The translations under genes and the position numbers were made by a program. The notes beneath the pieces were generated by a model, which ran no database searches, was not told the origin of the DNA, and saw only the letters and a list, made by a program, of their open reading frames with translations. Source: Rhodanobacteraceae bacterium (GTDB lineage: Bacteria > Pseudomonadota > Gammaproteobacteria > Xanthomonadales > Ahniellaceae). Taken from it: a DNA stretch of 64,000 nt. The stretch covers positions 62,001 through 126,000 of the forward strand of contig JADJFT010000008.1 in NCBI GenBank assembly GCA_016708465.1, read 5' to 3'. Shown here piece after piece: positions 1 through 9,450 of this stretch. Position 1 is the first letter of the stretch. Each line of letters starts with the position of its first letter.

Positions 1-72
1 GGATCGAGCAGGATGGAAAGTGTGGCGCAAGCCACCGCTCGAACCAGTCAAACAACACTCATAGGAAGTGTC

Positions 73-276
73 ATGGCAAAGACGAAAATCAAGACCAACC
101 GGGCCGCTGCAAAGCGCTTCCGGAAGACTGCATCCGGCAAATTCAAGGCCGGCCATGCGTTCAAGAGCCACATCCTGACCAAGAAGTCGACAAAGCGGAA
201 ACGCAACCTTCGTGGCACCAATCATGTTCGTGCGGAAGACGCAGGTCGCGTCGCTCGCATGGTCCCCTACTTGTAA
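73..276 (+). CDS. rpmI: 50S ribosomal protein L35 (bL35)
   Basis: Encodes a 67-residue, very basic protein of the large ribosomal subunit. The N-terminus MAKTKIKTNRAAAKRFRKTA and the central SGKFKAGHAFKSHIL segment are typical of bL35, and the length fits the family (about 65 residues). The ATG at 73 is chosen over an in-frame start at 13 because it gives the conserved N-terminus and has a purine-rich AGGAAG just upstream. rplT follows after 16 bases, the usual rpmI-rplT pairing; infC would be expected just left of the window. Very confident. Confidence 0.97.
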   Translation: MAKTKIKTNRAAAKRFRKTASGKFKAGHAFKSHILTKKSTKRKRNLRGTNHVRAEDAGRVARMVPYL

Positions 277-292
277 GCCGGAGGTATAAACC

Positions 293-652
293 ATGGCACG
301 AGTCAAACGTGGTGTAACCGCCCGCGCCCGCCACAAGAAAATCCTGGCCCAGGCCAAGGGTTACTACAACGCCCGCCGTAAGGTGCTGCGCGTTGCCAAG
401 CAAGCCGTCACCAAGGCCGCGCAATACGCGTACATCGGCCGCAAGCAGCGCAAGCGCCAGTTCCGTGGCTTGTGGATCGTCCGCATCAATGCGGCTGCTC
501 GCATGTTCGGCATGAGCTACAGCCGTTTCATGAATGGCTTGCTGAAAGCTGGCATTACGCTCGATCGCAAGGCGCTGGCGGATATCGCCGTGCACGATCT
601 GAAGGCATTTGAAGTGCTCGCTACGAAGGCCAAGACCGCTCTCGCCGCGTAA
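293..652 (+). CDS. rplT: 50S ribosomal protein L20 (bL20)
   Basis: Encodes bL20, 119 residues, which binds 23S rRNA early in large-subunit assembly and in relatives also represses its own operon. The N-terminus MARVKRGVTARARHKKILAQ and the GYYNARRKVLRVAKQAV segment are diagnostic, as is LWIVRINAAARMFGMSYSRF in the globular half. GGAGG lies about 8 bases before the ATG. It sits directly behind rpmI in one operon, and a strong hairpin with a T run follows before pheS. Intact and of normal length. Confidence 0.98.
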   Translation: MARVKRGVTARARHKKILAQAKGYYNARRKVLRVAKQAVTKAAQYAYIGRKQRKRQFRGLWIVRINAAARMFGMSYSRFMNGLLKAGITLDRKALADIAVHDLKAFEVLATKAKTALAA

Positions 653-690
653 GCTTCCAAGCCGGGTCACACCGGCCAATGCTGTACACG

Positions 691-727
691 CGTGGGGAAG
701 GGCTTGGCTCTTCCCCACGTTTTTTTT
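691..727 (+). terminator. Rho-independent terminator or attenuator between rplT and pheS
   Basis: A perfect 10-bp stem (691-700 with 710-719, CGTGGGGAAG) with a 9-base loop is followed by eight T residues (720-727). It lies 38 bases after rplT and 54 bases before the pheS start, so it either ends the ribosomal transcript or acts as a partial terminator or attenuator for pheST. No obvious phenylalanine-rich leader peptide was seen. Confidence 0.85.
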
Positions 728-781
728 GCGCCGCTGAAACTCCATTTCGGAGTTGCGGGCGCCATCGATACAGGAATGACG

Positions 782-1647
782 ATGGACGAATTGCAGGCGG
801 CCGCTGTTGAAGCGACTGGTTCAATCAAGCGTTAACCAACTCAGTCGTTGCTCGGCGATGCCATCGACGGGCGTCGTTCCGGACTCGAAAGCGCTGCGTA
901 CGCGCGCCTCTCGCCTCCGAACGCATCGACGTAACGATGCCGGGCCGCAATGGCTCGCGCGCGAACCTGCACCCGGTGACGCGCACGCTGGATCGCATCA
1001 CCGACATCTTTGGTCGGCTGGGATATCAACTCGCCGATGGCCCTGAGATCGAGGACGACTACCACAACTTCGAAGCGCTGAATTTCCCGGAACATCACCC
1101 GGCGCGCGCGATGCACGACACCTTCTATTTTCCGGACGGACGCTTGCTGCGCACGCATACTTCGCCGGTGCAGATCCGTGCGATGCAGGGACGCACGCCG
1201 CCGATCCGCATCATCGCCGCGGGTAAGGTTTATCGTTCGGACTCGGACCAGACGCATACGCCGATGTTTCATCAGGTCGAAGGTCTGCTGGTCGACGAGA
1301 CCTCGAACTTCGCTGATCTCAAAGGCACGCTCAAGCAGTTCGTCACGGCATTTTTCGAGCGCGATTTCGAGATGCGATTCCGCCCGAGCTATTTCCCGTT
1401 CACCGAGCCTTCTGCGGAAGTCGATATTCGCTGGGATCGCGCCGATGGCAGCCAAGGCTGGCTCGAAGTGCTGGGCTGCGGCATGGTCCATCCGAACGTG
1501 CTGAAGGCCTGCGGCATTGATGCCGAGCGCTACACCGGATTCGCGTTCGGCCTCGGTGTTGAACGTTTCGCGATGCTGCGTTATGGCGTCGACGACCTGC
1601 ATTCGATGTTCGAGAACGATGCGCGTTTCCTCGCGCAGTTCGCGTGA
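782..1647 (+). CDS. pheS: Phenylalanyl-tRNA synthetase alpha subunit (frameshifted and internally shortened as read)
   Basis: Alpha subunit of the (alpha-beta)2 enzyme that charges tRNA-Phe. From about 943 the reading is clean class II synthetase core: YRSDSDQTHTPMFHQVEG (motif 2 region), PSYFPFTEPSAEVD, and GFAFGLGVERFAMLRYG (motif 3). The N-terminus is damaged. The ATG at 782 (AGGA six bases upstream) gives MDELQAAAVEATGSIKR and then a stop at 833. The coiled-coil part resumes in other frames around 840-940 (LLGDAIDGRRSGLESAA, then ASERIDVTMPGR). About 45 codons of the N-terminal coiled coil appear to be missing, with one or two 1-2 base shifts near 850 and 920. Total span is about 289 codons against about 330 usual. 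Since pheS is essential, sequence or assembly error is the likely cause. Confidence 0.9.
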
Positions 1648-1668
1648 TCGACAGAAGGAACTGAAGCC

Positions 1669-3840
1669 ATGAAATTTTCCGAAAACTGGTTGCGCTCACT
1701 CGCGCCTACCAAGGCCGAACGCGCCGACCTGTTGCACCGATTGACCATGGCCGGACTTGAAGTCGAAGGCGTCGAAGTATTGGGCGAAGGACTCGATGGC
1801 ATCGTCATCGGCGAAATCATCGCCGCCGAAATGTGAATTGTCGCTCAGTGATGATCACGGCGGTCTGATGGAATTGCCGGCTGATGCACCCGTAGGCCAG
1901 TCGTTTGCGCAGTGGTTAGGCCTGCCCGATGCTTGCATCGAGATCAAGCTGACGCCGAATCGACCGGATTGCCTGAGCTTGCGTGGTCTCGCCGCGGAAG
2001 TGACGGCACTCTATGGGTTGACGCCGAACGACGGCGCTCGCATCCAATTGGATGCCAAATCGACGACCTCGCGTGGCGTGCGTCTGGATGCGCCGGCTGA
2101 TTGCCCGCGCTACCTCGGGCGTGCCATCGACGCGATTGATCCGACCGCACCAACGCCGTTGTGGTTGAAAGAACGTCTGCGCCGTTCCGGGCTGCGCTCG
2201 ATCAGCGCAGTGGTCGATGCGACCAATTACGTGATGCTGGAACTTGGCCAGCCGATGCATGCCTTCGATCTCGACACATTGGCCGGCGGCATCGTCGTGC
2301 GCCGTGCCGGCGTTGGCGAAACCTTGAAGTTGCTCGATGAGCGTGACGTTGTGCTCGATCCGGGGTTTCTGGTGATCGCCGATGAAAAGCAGGTGCTGGC
2401 CGTTGCCGGTGTCATGGGTGGATTCGATTCGCGCGTCACCGCTGCGAGCACGAACTTGTTCCTCGAATCTGCGCATTTCGCGCCAGCCGCGATCCAGGGA
2501 CGCGCGCGCAAGCTCGGACTGCATACCGATGCATCGCATCGCTTCGAGCGGGTGTCGATCCTGAATTGCCGCGACTGGCGATCGAACGGTTGACGCAGTT
2601 GATCGTCGACATCGCTGGTGGCACACCGGGTCCGGTGATCGAGGCGGCGTCAAGCGCGCACTTGCCGACGCGTGCACCGGTGCGGTTACGTGCGGCACGC
2701 CTGTCGCGCGTGACCGGCCTAACGCTGCCGGCGAGCGATGTCGAACAGATTCTGCATTCGCTGGGTTTCACCGTGCGCAAGTTCGAGGGCGGCTGGGAAG
2801 TGGTGCCGCCGAGTCAACGTTTTGACATCGAGATTGAGGAAGACCTGATTGAGGAAATCGTCCGCGTGCACGGCTACGATCGTGTGCCGACGGCGATACC
2901 GCGTGGCGAGATCGCACTTCGCCTGCCACCGGAAGCCTCGGTGACCACCGCAGCAATGCGCGCGGCGTTGATTGCACGCGATTATCGCGAATGCCTGCAT
3001 TTCAGTTTCGTCTCGGCGGATTGGCTGAAACAATGGGGATTGGACGATGGCGGTGTCGCGCTGGCGAATCCGCTTTCGGCCGACCTTGGCGTGATGCGTA
3101 CCAGCTTACTGCCGGGTCTGGTCGATGCATTGCGCCGCAACCAAACTCGTCAGTTGGAGCGTGTGCGCCTGTTCGAGGTCGGCAAGTCATTTCGCGCCGG
3201 CGATCCACCCATCGAAACGCCACGCGTGGCGCTGGTCGCGACTGGTGCGGCGGCAGCCGAGCAGTGGGGCGTGCCGGACCGCGCGATCGACTTCTTCGAC
3301 CTGAAGGGTGATCTTGCGCAGTTGTTCGCGTTGACCGGCGCGCCGGCCGCGTTGTCGTTGCGTCCGGCCCGGTTGCCGTATCTGCATGCCGGCCGCAGCG
3401 CCGAAGTGCTGCGCGACGGGCGCGTCATCGGCGTCGCCGGCTGCGTCGATCCGAAACTTGCTGCTGAGTTGGGTTTGACCGGTGACGTCTACGTCGCCGA
3501 GCTGGAATTGGTGGCACTGGCGGAACGCGCGTTGCCGAAGGCCGGCGAACTGAGTCGCTATCCGTCGATTCGCAGGGACATCGCGATCGTCGTCGAAAAG
3601 TCGATTGAATTCGCACGTTTGGAACGTATTGTGCGAGAAACGCTTGGACAGCTGCTGCGAGATTTCGTGTTATTTGACGAGTTTGCCGGCAAAGGCTTGC
3701 CTGAAAACGCAAGAAGCCTCGCTATGGGCTTGATTTTGCAGGATGCTTCGCGCACCCTTGCGGATGTGGACGCTGATTCAGCGGTGCAGTCGGTGCTGAA
3801 CGCACTGGAACGCGAAACTGGCGCAAAGTTGCGAGGTTGA
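1669..3840 (+). CDS. pheT: Phenylalanyl-tRNA synthetase beta subunit (frameshifted and internally shortened as read)
   Basis: Beta subunit of phenylalanyl-tRNA synthetase, containing the tRNA-binding and B3/B4 editing domains. The ATG at 1669 gives MKFSENWLRSLAP, the usual start, and reads to IIAAE before a stop at 1834. Homology resumes in another frame at ELSLSDDHGGLMELP (about 1840). The EMAP-like OB-fold segment of some 70 codons that should lie between is absent. A second break near 2550 (a missing base in SHRFERG) moves the frame; from 2566 the rest reads cleanly to the C-terminal anticodon-binding domain ending RETGAKLRG. The span is 724 codons against roughly 790-800 usual. The ihfA start follows one base after the stop. 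Most likely sequence error in an essential gene. Confidence 0.9.
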
Positions 3841-3841
3841 G

Positions 3842-4144
3842 ATGGCATTGACCAAGGCAGAACTGGCCGAACGGCTCTTTGAGCAGGTTGGCCTGAATAA
3901 GCGCGAGGCGAAGGAATTCGTCGACTCGTTTTTTGATGTGATGCGCGATGCTTTGGCTCGCGGCGAACAAGTAAAGCTGTCCGGTTTCGGCAATTTCGAC
4001 CTGCGCCAGAAGAACCAGCGGCCGGGTCGTAATCCCAAGACTGGTGAGGAAATTCCGATCTCGGCTCGGCGGGTGGTCACCTTCCGTCCGGGCCAAAAGC
4101 TCAAGGTGAGGGTCGAGGCGCATGCTGGATCAGGGCAGCAATAA
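3842..4144 (+). CDS. ihfA: Integration host factor alpha subunit
   Basis: Encodes a 100-residue HU/IHF-family DNA-bending protein, which pairs with IhfB and bends DNA at specific sites for transcription, recombination and replication. Diagnostic segments are ALTKAELAERLFEQVGLNKREA and SGFGNFDLRQKNQRPGRNPK, the latter including the proline-tipped beta arm (RPGRNPKTGEEI). It starts one base after the pheT stop and overlaps the next gene, the conserved pheT-ihfA-merR arrangement of gammaproteobacteria. Intact. Confidence 0.97.
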   Translation: MALTKAELAERLFEQVGLNKREAKEFVDSFFDVMRDALARGEQVKLSGFGNFDLRQKNQRPGRNPKTGEEIPISARRVVTFRPGQKLKVRVEAHAGSGQQ

Positions 4145-4478
4145 CGAGCTCCCGCCGATTCCGGCGAAGCGTTATTTCACCATCGGTGAAGTCAGCGACC
4201 TGTGCGCCGTGAAGCCGCATGTGCTGCGTTATTGGGAGCAGGAATTCACCAGCCTGAACCCGGTGAAGCGTCGCGGCAACCGCCGTTATTACCAGCGCCA
4301 TGACGTGCTGATGATCCGACAGATCCGCTCGCTGCTGTATGACCAAGGGTTCACCATCGGTGGCGCACGCCAACGAATCGAGGGCGATCAGGGCAAGGCG
4401 GACGCCGCGATCAGCTCGCAGATCGTCAAGCAGGTACGTCAGGAACTGGAAGAAGTGCTCGCCATCCTGAAGCGCTGA
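4122..4478 (+). CDS. MerR-family transcriptional regulator next to ihfA
   Basis: Encodes a 118-residue MerR-type DNA-binding protein. The winged helix-turn-helix covers about residues 18-85 (YFTIGEVSDLCAVKPHVLRY, then RRGNRRYYQRHDV), followed by a dimerisation coiled coil (QIVKQVRQELEEVLAILKR). There is no C-terminal effector or metal-binding domain, so the ligand is unknown. It overlaps ihfA by 23 bases and is presumably co-translated. Homologues in this position are widespread in proteobacteria; their targets are not generally established. Confidence 0.9.
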   Translation: MLDQGSNNELPPIPAKRYFTIGEVSDLCAVKPHVLRYWEQEFTSLNPVKRRGNRRYYQRHDVLMIRQIRSLLYDQGFTIGGARQRIEGDQGKADAAISSQIVKQVRQELEEVLAILKR

Positions 4479-4543
4479 CGCGTTGCGGGAAGGCCGCCGA
4501 GCGGTCACAATCCGCGCCCGCGTCGCGACGCGGTTTCCGAAGT

Positions 4544-4620
4544 CGGGGCGTAGCGCAGCCTGGTAGCGCATTTGCCTGGGGGGCAAAGGGTCGTGGGTTC
4601 GAATCCCGCCGTCCCGACCA
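4544..4620 (+). tRNA. tRNA-Pro (anticodon GGG)
   Basis: A 77-nt cloverleaf beginning CGGGGCG and ending GTCCCGACCA with encoded CCA. The anticodon stem TTTGC/GCAAA encloses the loop CTGGGGG, so the anticodon is GGG (4578-4580), reading CCC and CCU. The T arm GTGGGTTCGAATCCCGC is canonical. Starting with C is typical of bacterial tRNA-Pro. Confidence 0.97.
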
Positions 4621-4633
4621 ATTCGGACCAATC

Positions 4634-4658
4634 AACCGGCTGCGGCCGGTTTTTTTTT
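4634..4658 (+). terminator. Rho-independent terminator after tRNA-Pro
   Basis: Stem AACCGGC/GCCGGTT with a 4-base loop (TGCG), running into about nine T residues. It is placed 13 bases after the tRNA 3' end. Confidence 0.85.
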
Positions 4659-4706
4659 GCACATTGTCTCGACAGTGCCGGGGGTGCAATCCGTTAGCAT
4701 CAGCCG

Positions 4707-7700
4707 ATGGTCCGATCCCTGATTCCTTCGCTGTTTTTGATGGTTGCCGCGGCCATGTCCGTTGAGGCCGGGTCATTGCGTTTGTCGGTCGGCGACATTG
4801 ACCCAGCGCAGTTGTTGCGCGGCCCCGAGGACGTTGCCGCCGATGCCGCCGCAAGCCATGTCTTGATCCAGTTCGAACCTGGACGCGCCGCAGCGGTTCG
4901 CGCCGCCTTGCAGTCGATTGGCGTAGCGATCGAAGCCTATGTCCCCGAGCACACCTTCCGCGTTCGCCGCGCATCGGTGCCGCTGAACGCCTTGCGCGCG
5001 ATCGCCGGCGTCACTTGGGTCGGACGCTGGCGCCCGGAGTGGAAGCTGGCATCGGCGACACGGGCCGCCAGTGGGCCGGGCGTATTTGATGTCTATGGCC
5101 ATGTCGATGGCGATGGCGACGAACTCGCGGCGGTCGTCGCCAAGTTGGCGCCTAGCGCACGCGTATTGCAGGTGCCGCGCAGTGTGCGTCTCGCCCGTAT
5201 CGTCGTGATGCTGCCGCAGGCGGCGATGATTGATGCGCTGACGCAATCGGACGCAATCACCTGGATTGCGCCGTATGCGCCACCCGAACCGCACAATACC
5301 GAAGCGTCCGGCGTGATTCAGAGCGGCACCGTCACCATGCATCCGCTGTGGTCGCATGGATTAACCGGGCATGGGCAGATCGTCGCCGTTGCCGATTCGG
5401 GGCTGGATGCGAACGAACGCTGGTTCACCCGATACAACCCCGGTACCGGGGCGTTGGTTTTCGTCACGCCGGCGCAGGACACCTTGCCGCCGGCGCTGGG
5501 ATCGCGGGTCAGCGATGCCAAAGTCATCGCGAACTGGGTGCAGCCGGGTGCGGCAGCCTACGAGACCCTGTTGCCTTGTGGCACGGTGGCGGCGGTCCAG
5601 CACGGTACCCATGTCACCGGCACGATTGCCGGGGACAGCGGCGCGACTGCCACGCCCGCAAGCGCAAACGCTGATGTCGGCGACGGCATGGCACCGAATG
5701 CGCAGATCCTGTTCCAGGACATCGGTGCTGATTGCTTAATCATCGACGATTACGCGGCCACCCTGACGCAGGCACGCAACGGTGGCGCGCATATTCACAA
5801 CAACAGTTGGGGCGCATCCACCGGTAACGCCTATACCGGTTTTGACTTTGACGCCGATGATACGACTTGGCGACTCGAAGACCTGTTGGTGGTGGCTTCG
5901 GCCGGCAACCGCGACGAGGCCATTGCCGCCATTGGTTCGCCGGGGAATGCCAAGAATGTATTGACTGTCGGCGCACTGTTGCACGGCGATAGTAGTTGTC
6001 CGGCGACGCTGTTTACGACGAATAACCAATGGGGTTCGAGCATCGGTCCCGGCAGCGGTTGGCGCGACAAGCCGGACATCAGCGCGCCCGGTTCGGCGAC
6101 GATCTCGGCGGCCGGCGATGATGCCAGTATCGGTGGCGAAGATCCGGCGCTGACCAAAGCCTTAAGCGGCACCTCGATGGCTTCGCCGACGGTGGCCGGT
6201 GGCGCGGCGTTGATGCGCCAATATTTCGTTGAAGGCTGGTATCCGCGCGGCAGTGCCCGCGCCGGTGACCGCCTGAATCCGCTGGCGGCGACACTCAAGG
6301 CTGCGGTCGTGAACAGTACCGGCGAGTTGATCAATAGCTTCATCGGTGAGGTACGACTGCCGAGCTACATCAGCGGCTGGGGCCGCATGTTCCTCGATCG
6401 CGATCTTTATTTTCCCGGCGACAATCGCCGCCAGCGCGTTTTTGAACGAACTCATGGCAGCGGAGTTGCGACCGGCGACATCCATGAATACGCAATCGAA
6501 CAGGTCGCCGCAGGTCAGTCGTTGCGCGCAACCTTGGCTTGGTTCGATGCCGCCTCGGTGCCGGGTGTGGAGTATCCACTCGTCAATGACCTCGACCTCG
6601 AAGTGATCGGACCCAACGGCGAGGTCTATCGTGGCAATGCATTTGGCGATGACCTGAGTTGTCAGACCCAAGCTTGCTTTGATCCATGCGGACCAGTGCT
6701 CCCGCAACGACCATCCATCGCCACAATTTCGGTCGACGGCATCGGCACGCGCGATGTGCGTAATACCGTCGAGGCCATTCGACTGCTAGCGCCGACACCG
6801 GGGCGCTACCAGTTTCGAGTGATCGGATTCAACGTGCCCGGCAATGATCGCGTCGGCAGTGACCGTCAGGGTTACGGGTTGGTTGTTGCGGGCGACTTCG
6901 GCACGCCGCCGGTGCTGCCGGTTGCTGCTCCAGTGAACTTGGCGGTGATGCAGAACGATACGAGTGGCATCCGTATCGCTTTCGATGCCGTGGCCGGAGC
7001 TGATTCCTACCAGTTGTACCGCGCGACCGGCACCTGCGCCGGTACGGATATCGCCGACTTCCATCTCGCCGGCAATTCGGCCGTGTCGGCCATCGACGAC
7101 CCGAATACCATCGGTGGCGATCACTATGCGTATCGACTGCGTGCTGTCGACGCGGATACCGAAGGTGCGATCAGTGCGTGCATCGAAGTGATCTCAGCCG
7201 ATACCTGTGCATTGCCACCGCTATTCGACCGTACAGCGCCGCAGGTCGATGCTGCATTTGCCGAGTGCGCGGTAGTGCTTGACTGGACACCGGCACCGCC
7301 ACGCTGCGCGAATGCAACGGATGTCAGCTATTTAGTGCAGCGTGCGACCACACCCGACTTCGCGACGCCGTTGGTCTTCCCGACCGCGACGCCATCGTTG
7401 ATCGATAGCAATGTGCTGAGCCAGTCGCTGTATTTCTACCGCGTGTTGGCGGTCGATTCGTTCGGCAATACCAGTCTGCCGAGCGCAGCGCGCAACGTCA
7501 CCACGGCAGGAGCGGGTGGGCCGGCAGGTCTCGGTTTTATTGACGATGCCGACACCCGCAGTTACGCCGATCTGCAAGCGCCGTGGCAGATCGTGGCCGG
7601 TGTCGCCAGTGACGGCCAGTATGCCTATCGCAGCAGTGCAGCAGGTGTTCGGTATCCGAAGGACACCTGTGCCGTGATCGAGTTGCCGGCGTTGACCCTG

Positions 7701-8138
7701 CCCGATGCCGCGACGCTGCGCTATGACGCGCGCTATCAACTGGAAAACCAGTGGGATGGCGTGGTCGCCGAGATCTCGACGAACGATGGCGCTGCATGGA
7801 CCGATCTCGCGCCAGACGGTGGCTATCCAGGTTCGTTTGCACAGACCATGAATCCACCAATCAATGCCTGCGGCTTTCCTGCCAGTCAGGGTGCTTTTAC
7901 TGGCGACAATGCAGTATTTCAGACCTTCACGTCTTCGCTCGCGGCCTATGCCGGCCAGCGTGTGCGTATCCGCTGGCGGTTGTCGAGCGATCCCGGTATC
8001 GAACTCGATGGCTTCCACCTCGACGCCATCCGCATTGAATCTCCGGGCGCCAATCTGCCGCCAGATCTGATCTTGCGCGCGAGCTTCGACAACGACGACA
8101 GTGCGGCGATCGGCAGCACTTGCACGCCATTGCCTTGA
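4707..8138 (+). CDS. Secreted subtilisin-like serine protease (peptidase S8) with C-terminal accessory domains
   Basis: Encodes an 1143-residue exported protease. A signal peptide is evident (MVRSLIPSLFLMVAAAMSVEAG). A propeptide-like region reaches about residue 200. The S8 catalytic domain has Asp230 (VADSGLD), His299 (HGTHVTGTIAG) and Ser490 (SGTSMASPTVAGG), with the oxyanion Asn likely in the HNNSWG segment. After it come a beta-sandwich region typical of large subtilases, two fibronectin-III-like stretches (about 745-830 and 835-930), and a concanavalin/MAM-like domain (about 975-1120) similar to the one in the M36 protease at 24889. The C-terminus is preceded by a short DLILRASFD tail segment. 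Role: extracellular protein degradation; substrate unknown. It stands alone between terminators. Confidence 0.93.
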   Translation: MVRSLIPSLFLMVAAAMSVEAGSLRLSVGDIDPAQLLRGPEDVAADAAASHVLIQFEPGRAAAVRAALQSIGVAIEAYVPEHTFRVRRASVPLNALRAIAGVTWVGRWRPEWKLASATRAASGPGVFDVYGHVDGDGDELAAVVAKLAPSARVLQVPRSVRLARIVVMLPQAAMIDALTQSDAITWIAPYAPPEPHNTEASGVIQSGTVTMHPLWSHGLTGHGQIVAVADSGLDANERWFTRYNPGTGALVFVTPAQDTLPPALGSRVSDAKVIANWVQPGAAAYETLLPCGTVAAVQHGTHVTGTIAGDSGATATPASANADVGDGMAPNAQILFQDIGADCLIIDDYAATLTQARNGGAHIHNNSWGASTGNAYTGFDFDADDTTWRLEDLLVVASAGNRDEAIAAIGSPGNAKNVLTVGALLHGDSSCPATLFTTNNQWGSSIGPGSGWRDKPDISAPGSATISAAGDDASIGGEDPALTKALSGTSMASPTVAGGAALMRQYFVEGWYPRGSARAGDRLNPLAATLKAAVVNSTGELINSFIGEVRLPSYISGWGRMFLDRDLYFPGDNRRQRVFERTHGSGVATGDIHEYAIEQVAAGQSLRATLAWFDAASVPGVEYPLVNDLDLEVIGPNGEVYRGNAFGDDLSCQTQACFDPCGPVLPQRPSIATISVDGIGTRDVRNTVEAIRLLAPTPGRYQFRVIGFNVPGNDRVGSDRQGYGLVVAGDFGTPPVLPVAAPVNLAVMQNDTSGIRIAFDAVAGADSYQLYRATGTCAGTDIADFHLAGNSAVSAIDDPNTIGGDHYAYRLRAVDADTEGAISACIEVISADTCALPPLFDRTAPQVDAAFAECAVVLDWTPAPPRCANATDVSYLVQRATTPDFATPLVFPTATPSLIDSNVLSQSLYFYRVLAVDSFGNTSLPSAARNVTTAGAGGPAGLGFIDDADTRSYADLQAPWQIVAGVASDGQYAYRSSAAGVRYPKDTCAVIELPALTLPDAATLRYDARYQLENQWDGVVAEISTNDGAAWTDLAPDGGYPGSFAQTMNPPINACGFPASQGAFTGDNAVFQTFTSSLAAYAGQRVRIRWRLSSDPGIELDGFHLDAIRIESPGANLPPDLILRASFDNDDSAAIGSTCTPLP

Positions 8139-8222
8139 TCCCGTCGTCGGTCTGGGCGGACACATCCGTTTGCACACCTGAATCGCAATACGACTACGAC
8201 TTTTGGGCTATTGAATCGCAGC

Positions 8223-8238
8223 GAATGAACGTTCATTC
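8223..8238. promoter_or_regulatory. Perfect palindrome, probable TetR-family operator
   Basis: GAATGAACGTTCATTC is a perfect 16-bp palindrome 51 bases upstream of the efflux operon start at 8289. TetR-family repressors bind sites of this size and symmetry, and the TetR gene at 12573 is the last gene of the same operon. Autoregulation of pump and repressor is the simplest reading, by inference. Confidence 0.7.
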
Positions 8239-8288
8239 TCTCCGTTAGGGGCTTCGGCCCATTCACTTTATTGCCGCCGAGCATCCTC

Positions 8289-9437
8289 ATGCCAATTCAC
8301 GCCCTCTTGCGAATTTTCGTCGCATTGTCGACCGCCGCCGTCCTGACCGCCTGTGGCAAGCCAGCCACCCCACCCGCACCGCCACTGTCGTCGGTCACTG
8401 TGGTGACTTTGAAGACCGCGCCGTTGACGCTCACGCGTGAATTACCTGGTCGCACGACGCCGTTTTTGGTGGCCGAGGTGAGACCGCAGGTCACTGGTCT
8501 AGTCACCGGGCGTCTGTTTACCGAGGGTGGTTTGGTCAAGGCCGGTGATGCCCTGTATCAACTCGATGACGCCACCTATCGTGCCGATGTGGCCAGTGCT
8601 GATGCCGCGGTCGCGCGTGCGCATGCATTGCTCGTATCCGCACAACTAAAGGCCAAGCGCGCCGATGAACTGATCAAGATCCACGCCGTCAGCGCCCAAG
8701 ATCACGACAACGCGGTCGCTGCATTGCGCGAAGCCGAAGCCAATGTCGGGGTGGCCAAGGCGGCATTACAGTCGGCGCAGGTGCGCCTTGGGTACAGTCG
8801 CATCACGGCGCCAATTGCCGGTCGTATTGGCAAATCGTCGGTGACCGCCGGTGCGCTCGTCACCGCGAACCAGTCGGAGCCACTCGCGACCGTCCAACAA
8901 CTTGATCCGATCCATATTGACCTGTCGCAATCGAGCAGCGAACTGCTCGCGTTGCGCAAGGCGCTCGGCGATGATTTCCGTGGCGCCAAGGACTATCCGG
9001 TCACCATTATGTTGGAAGACGGCAGCCGTTACGACCAAGAGGGCAAGCTCACATTTGCCGATGTCACTGTCGATCCTGCGACCGGCAGTTTCGCGCTGCG
9101 CGTCGTGGTGCCGAATCCGCGCGGCGTGTTGCTGCCCGGCATGTACGTCCGCGCGGTGGTCGGCAGCGGTACCTTGCCGGAGGCCCTGCTGGCACCGCAG
9201 CAAGGCATTAGTCGCGACCCCAAAGGCTCGGCCAGCGCGATGATCGTGACCCGCGATGGCAAGGTCGAACCACGCACGGTGCAGGTTGATCGCACGGTCG
9301 GCGACCAATGGCTCGTCATCGGCGGGCTATCGGCAGGCGATCGGATCATCGTTGAGGGTCTGCAGAAGGTCCGTCCCGGTGCGATCGTGATTGCGACCGA
9401 AGCGGCGGCACCGGTTACCGCCGTGCCGGCACGCTGA
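8289..9437 (+). CDS. RND efflux periplasmic adaptor (membrane fusion protein, AcrA/MexA type)
   Basis: Encodes the periplasmic adaptor that links an RND pump to an outer-membrane channel. The ATG at 8289 gives a lipoprotein signal (MPIHALLRIFVALSTAAVL then TAC), so the mature protein would start at Cys and be lipid-anchored. The order is lipoyl half-motif (VRPQVTGLVTGRLFTEGG), alpha-helical hairpin (about 100-170), second lipoyl half (ITAPIAGRIGKSSVTAGALV), then beta-barrel and membrane-proximal domains. About 382 residues, normal for the family. An in-frame TTG at 8271 exists but adds nothing. The pump gene follows after 13 bases. No outer-membrane factor gene is present nearby, so the channel must be encoded elsewhere. 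Confidence 0.95.
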   Translation: MPIHALLRIFVALSTAAVLTACGKPATPPAPPLSSVTVVTLKTAPLTLTRELPGRTTPFLVAEVRPQVTGLVTGRLFTEGGLVKAGDALYQLDDATYRADVASADAAVARAHALLVSAQLKAKRADELIKIHAVSAQDHDNAVAALREAEANVGVAKAALQSAQVRLGYSRITAPIAGRIGKSSVTAGALVTANQSEPLATVQQLDPIHIDLSQSSSELLALRKALGDDFRGAKDYPVTIMLEDGSRYDQEGKLTFADVTVDPATGSFALRVVVPNPRGVLLPGMYVRAVVGSGTLPEALLAPQQGISRDPKGSASAMIVTRDGKVEPRTVQVDRTVGDQWLVIGGLSAGDRIIVEGLQKVRPGAIVIATEAAAPVTAVPAR

Positions 9438-9450
9438 GCGGAGCGCTGCC

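Noticed and set aside
841..1602. A 253-codon open frame on the minus strand opposite pheS
   Set aside because: Shadow of the pheS reading; the plus strand reads unmistakable class II synthetase motifs.
782..3840. pheS and pheT as true pseudogenes or introns at the breaks
   Set aside because: They are essential and otherwise well kept; the breaks are missing bases or missing blocks, not insertions, so introns or inteins do not fit.
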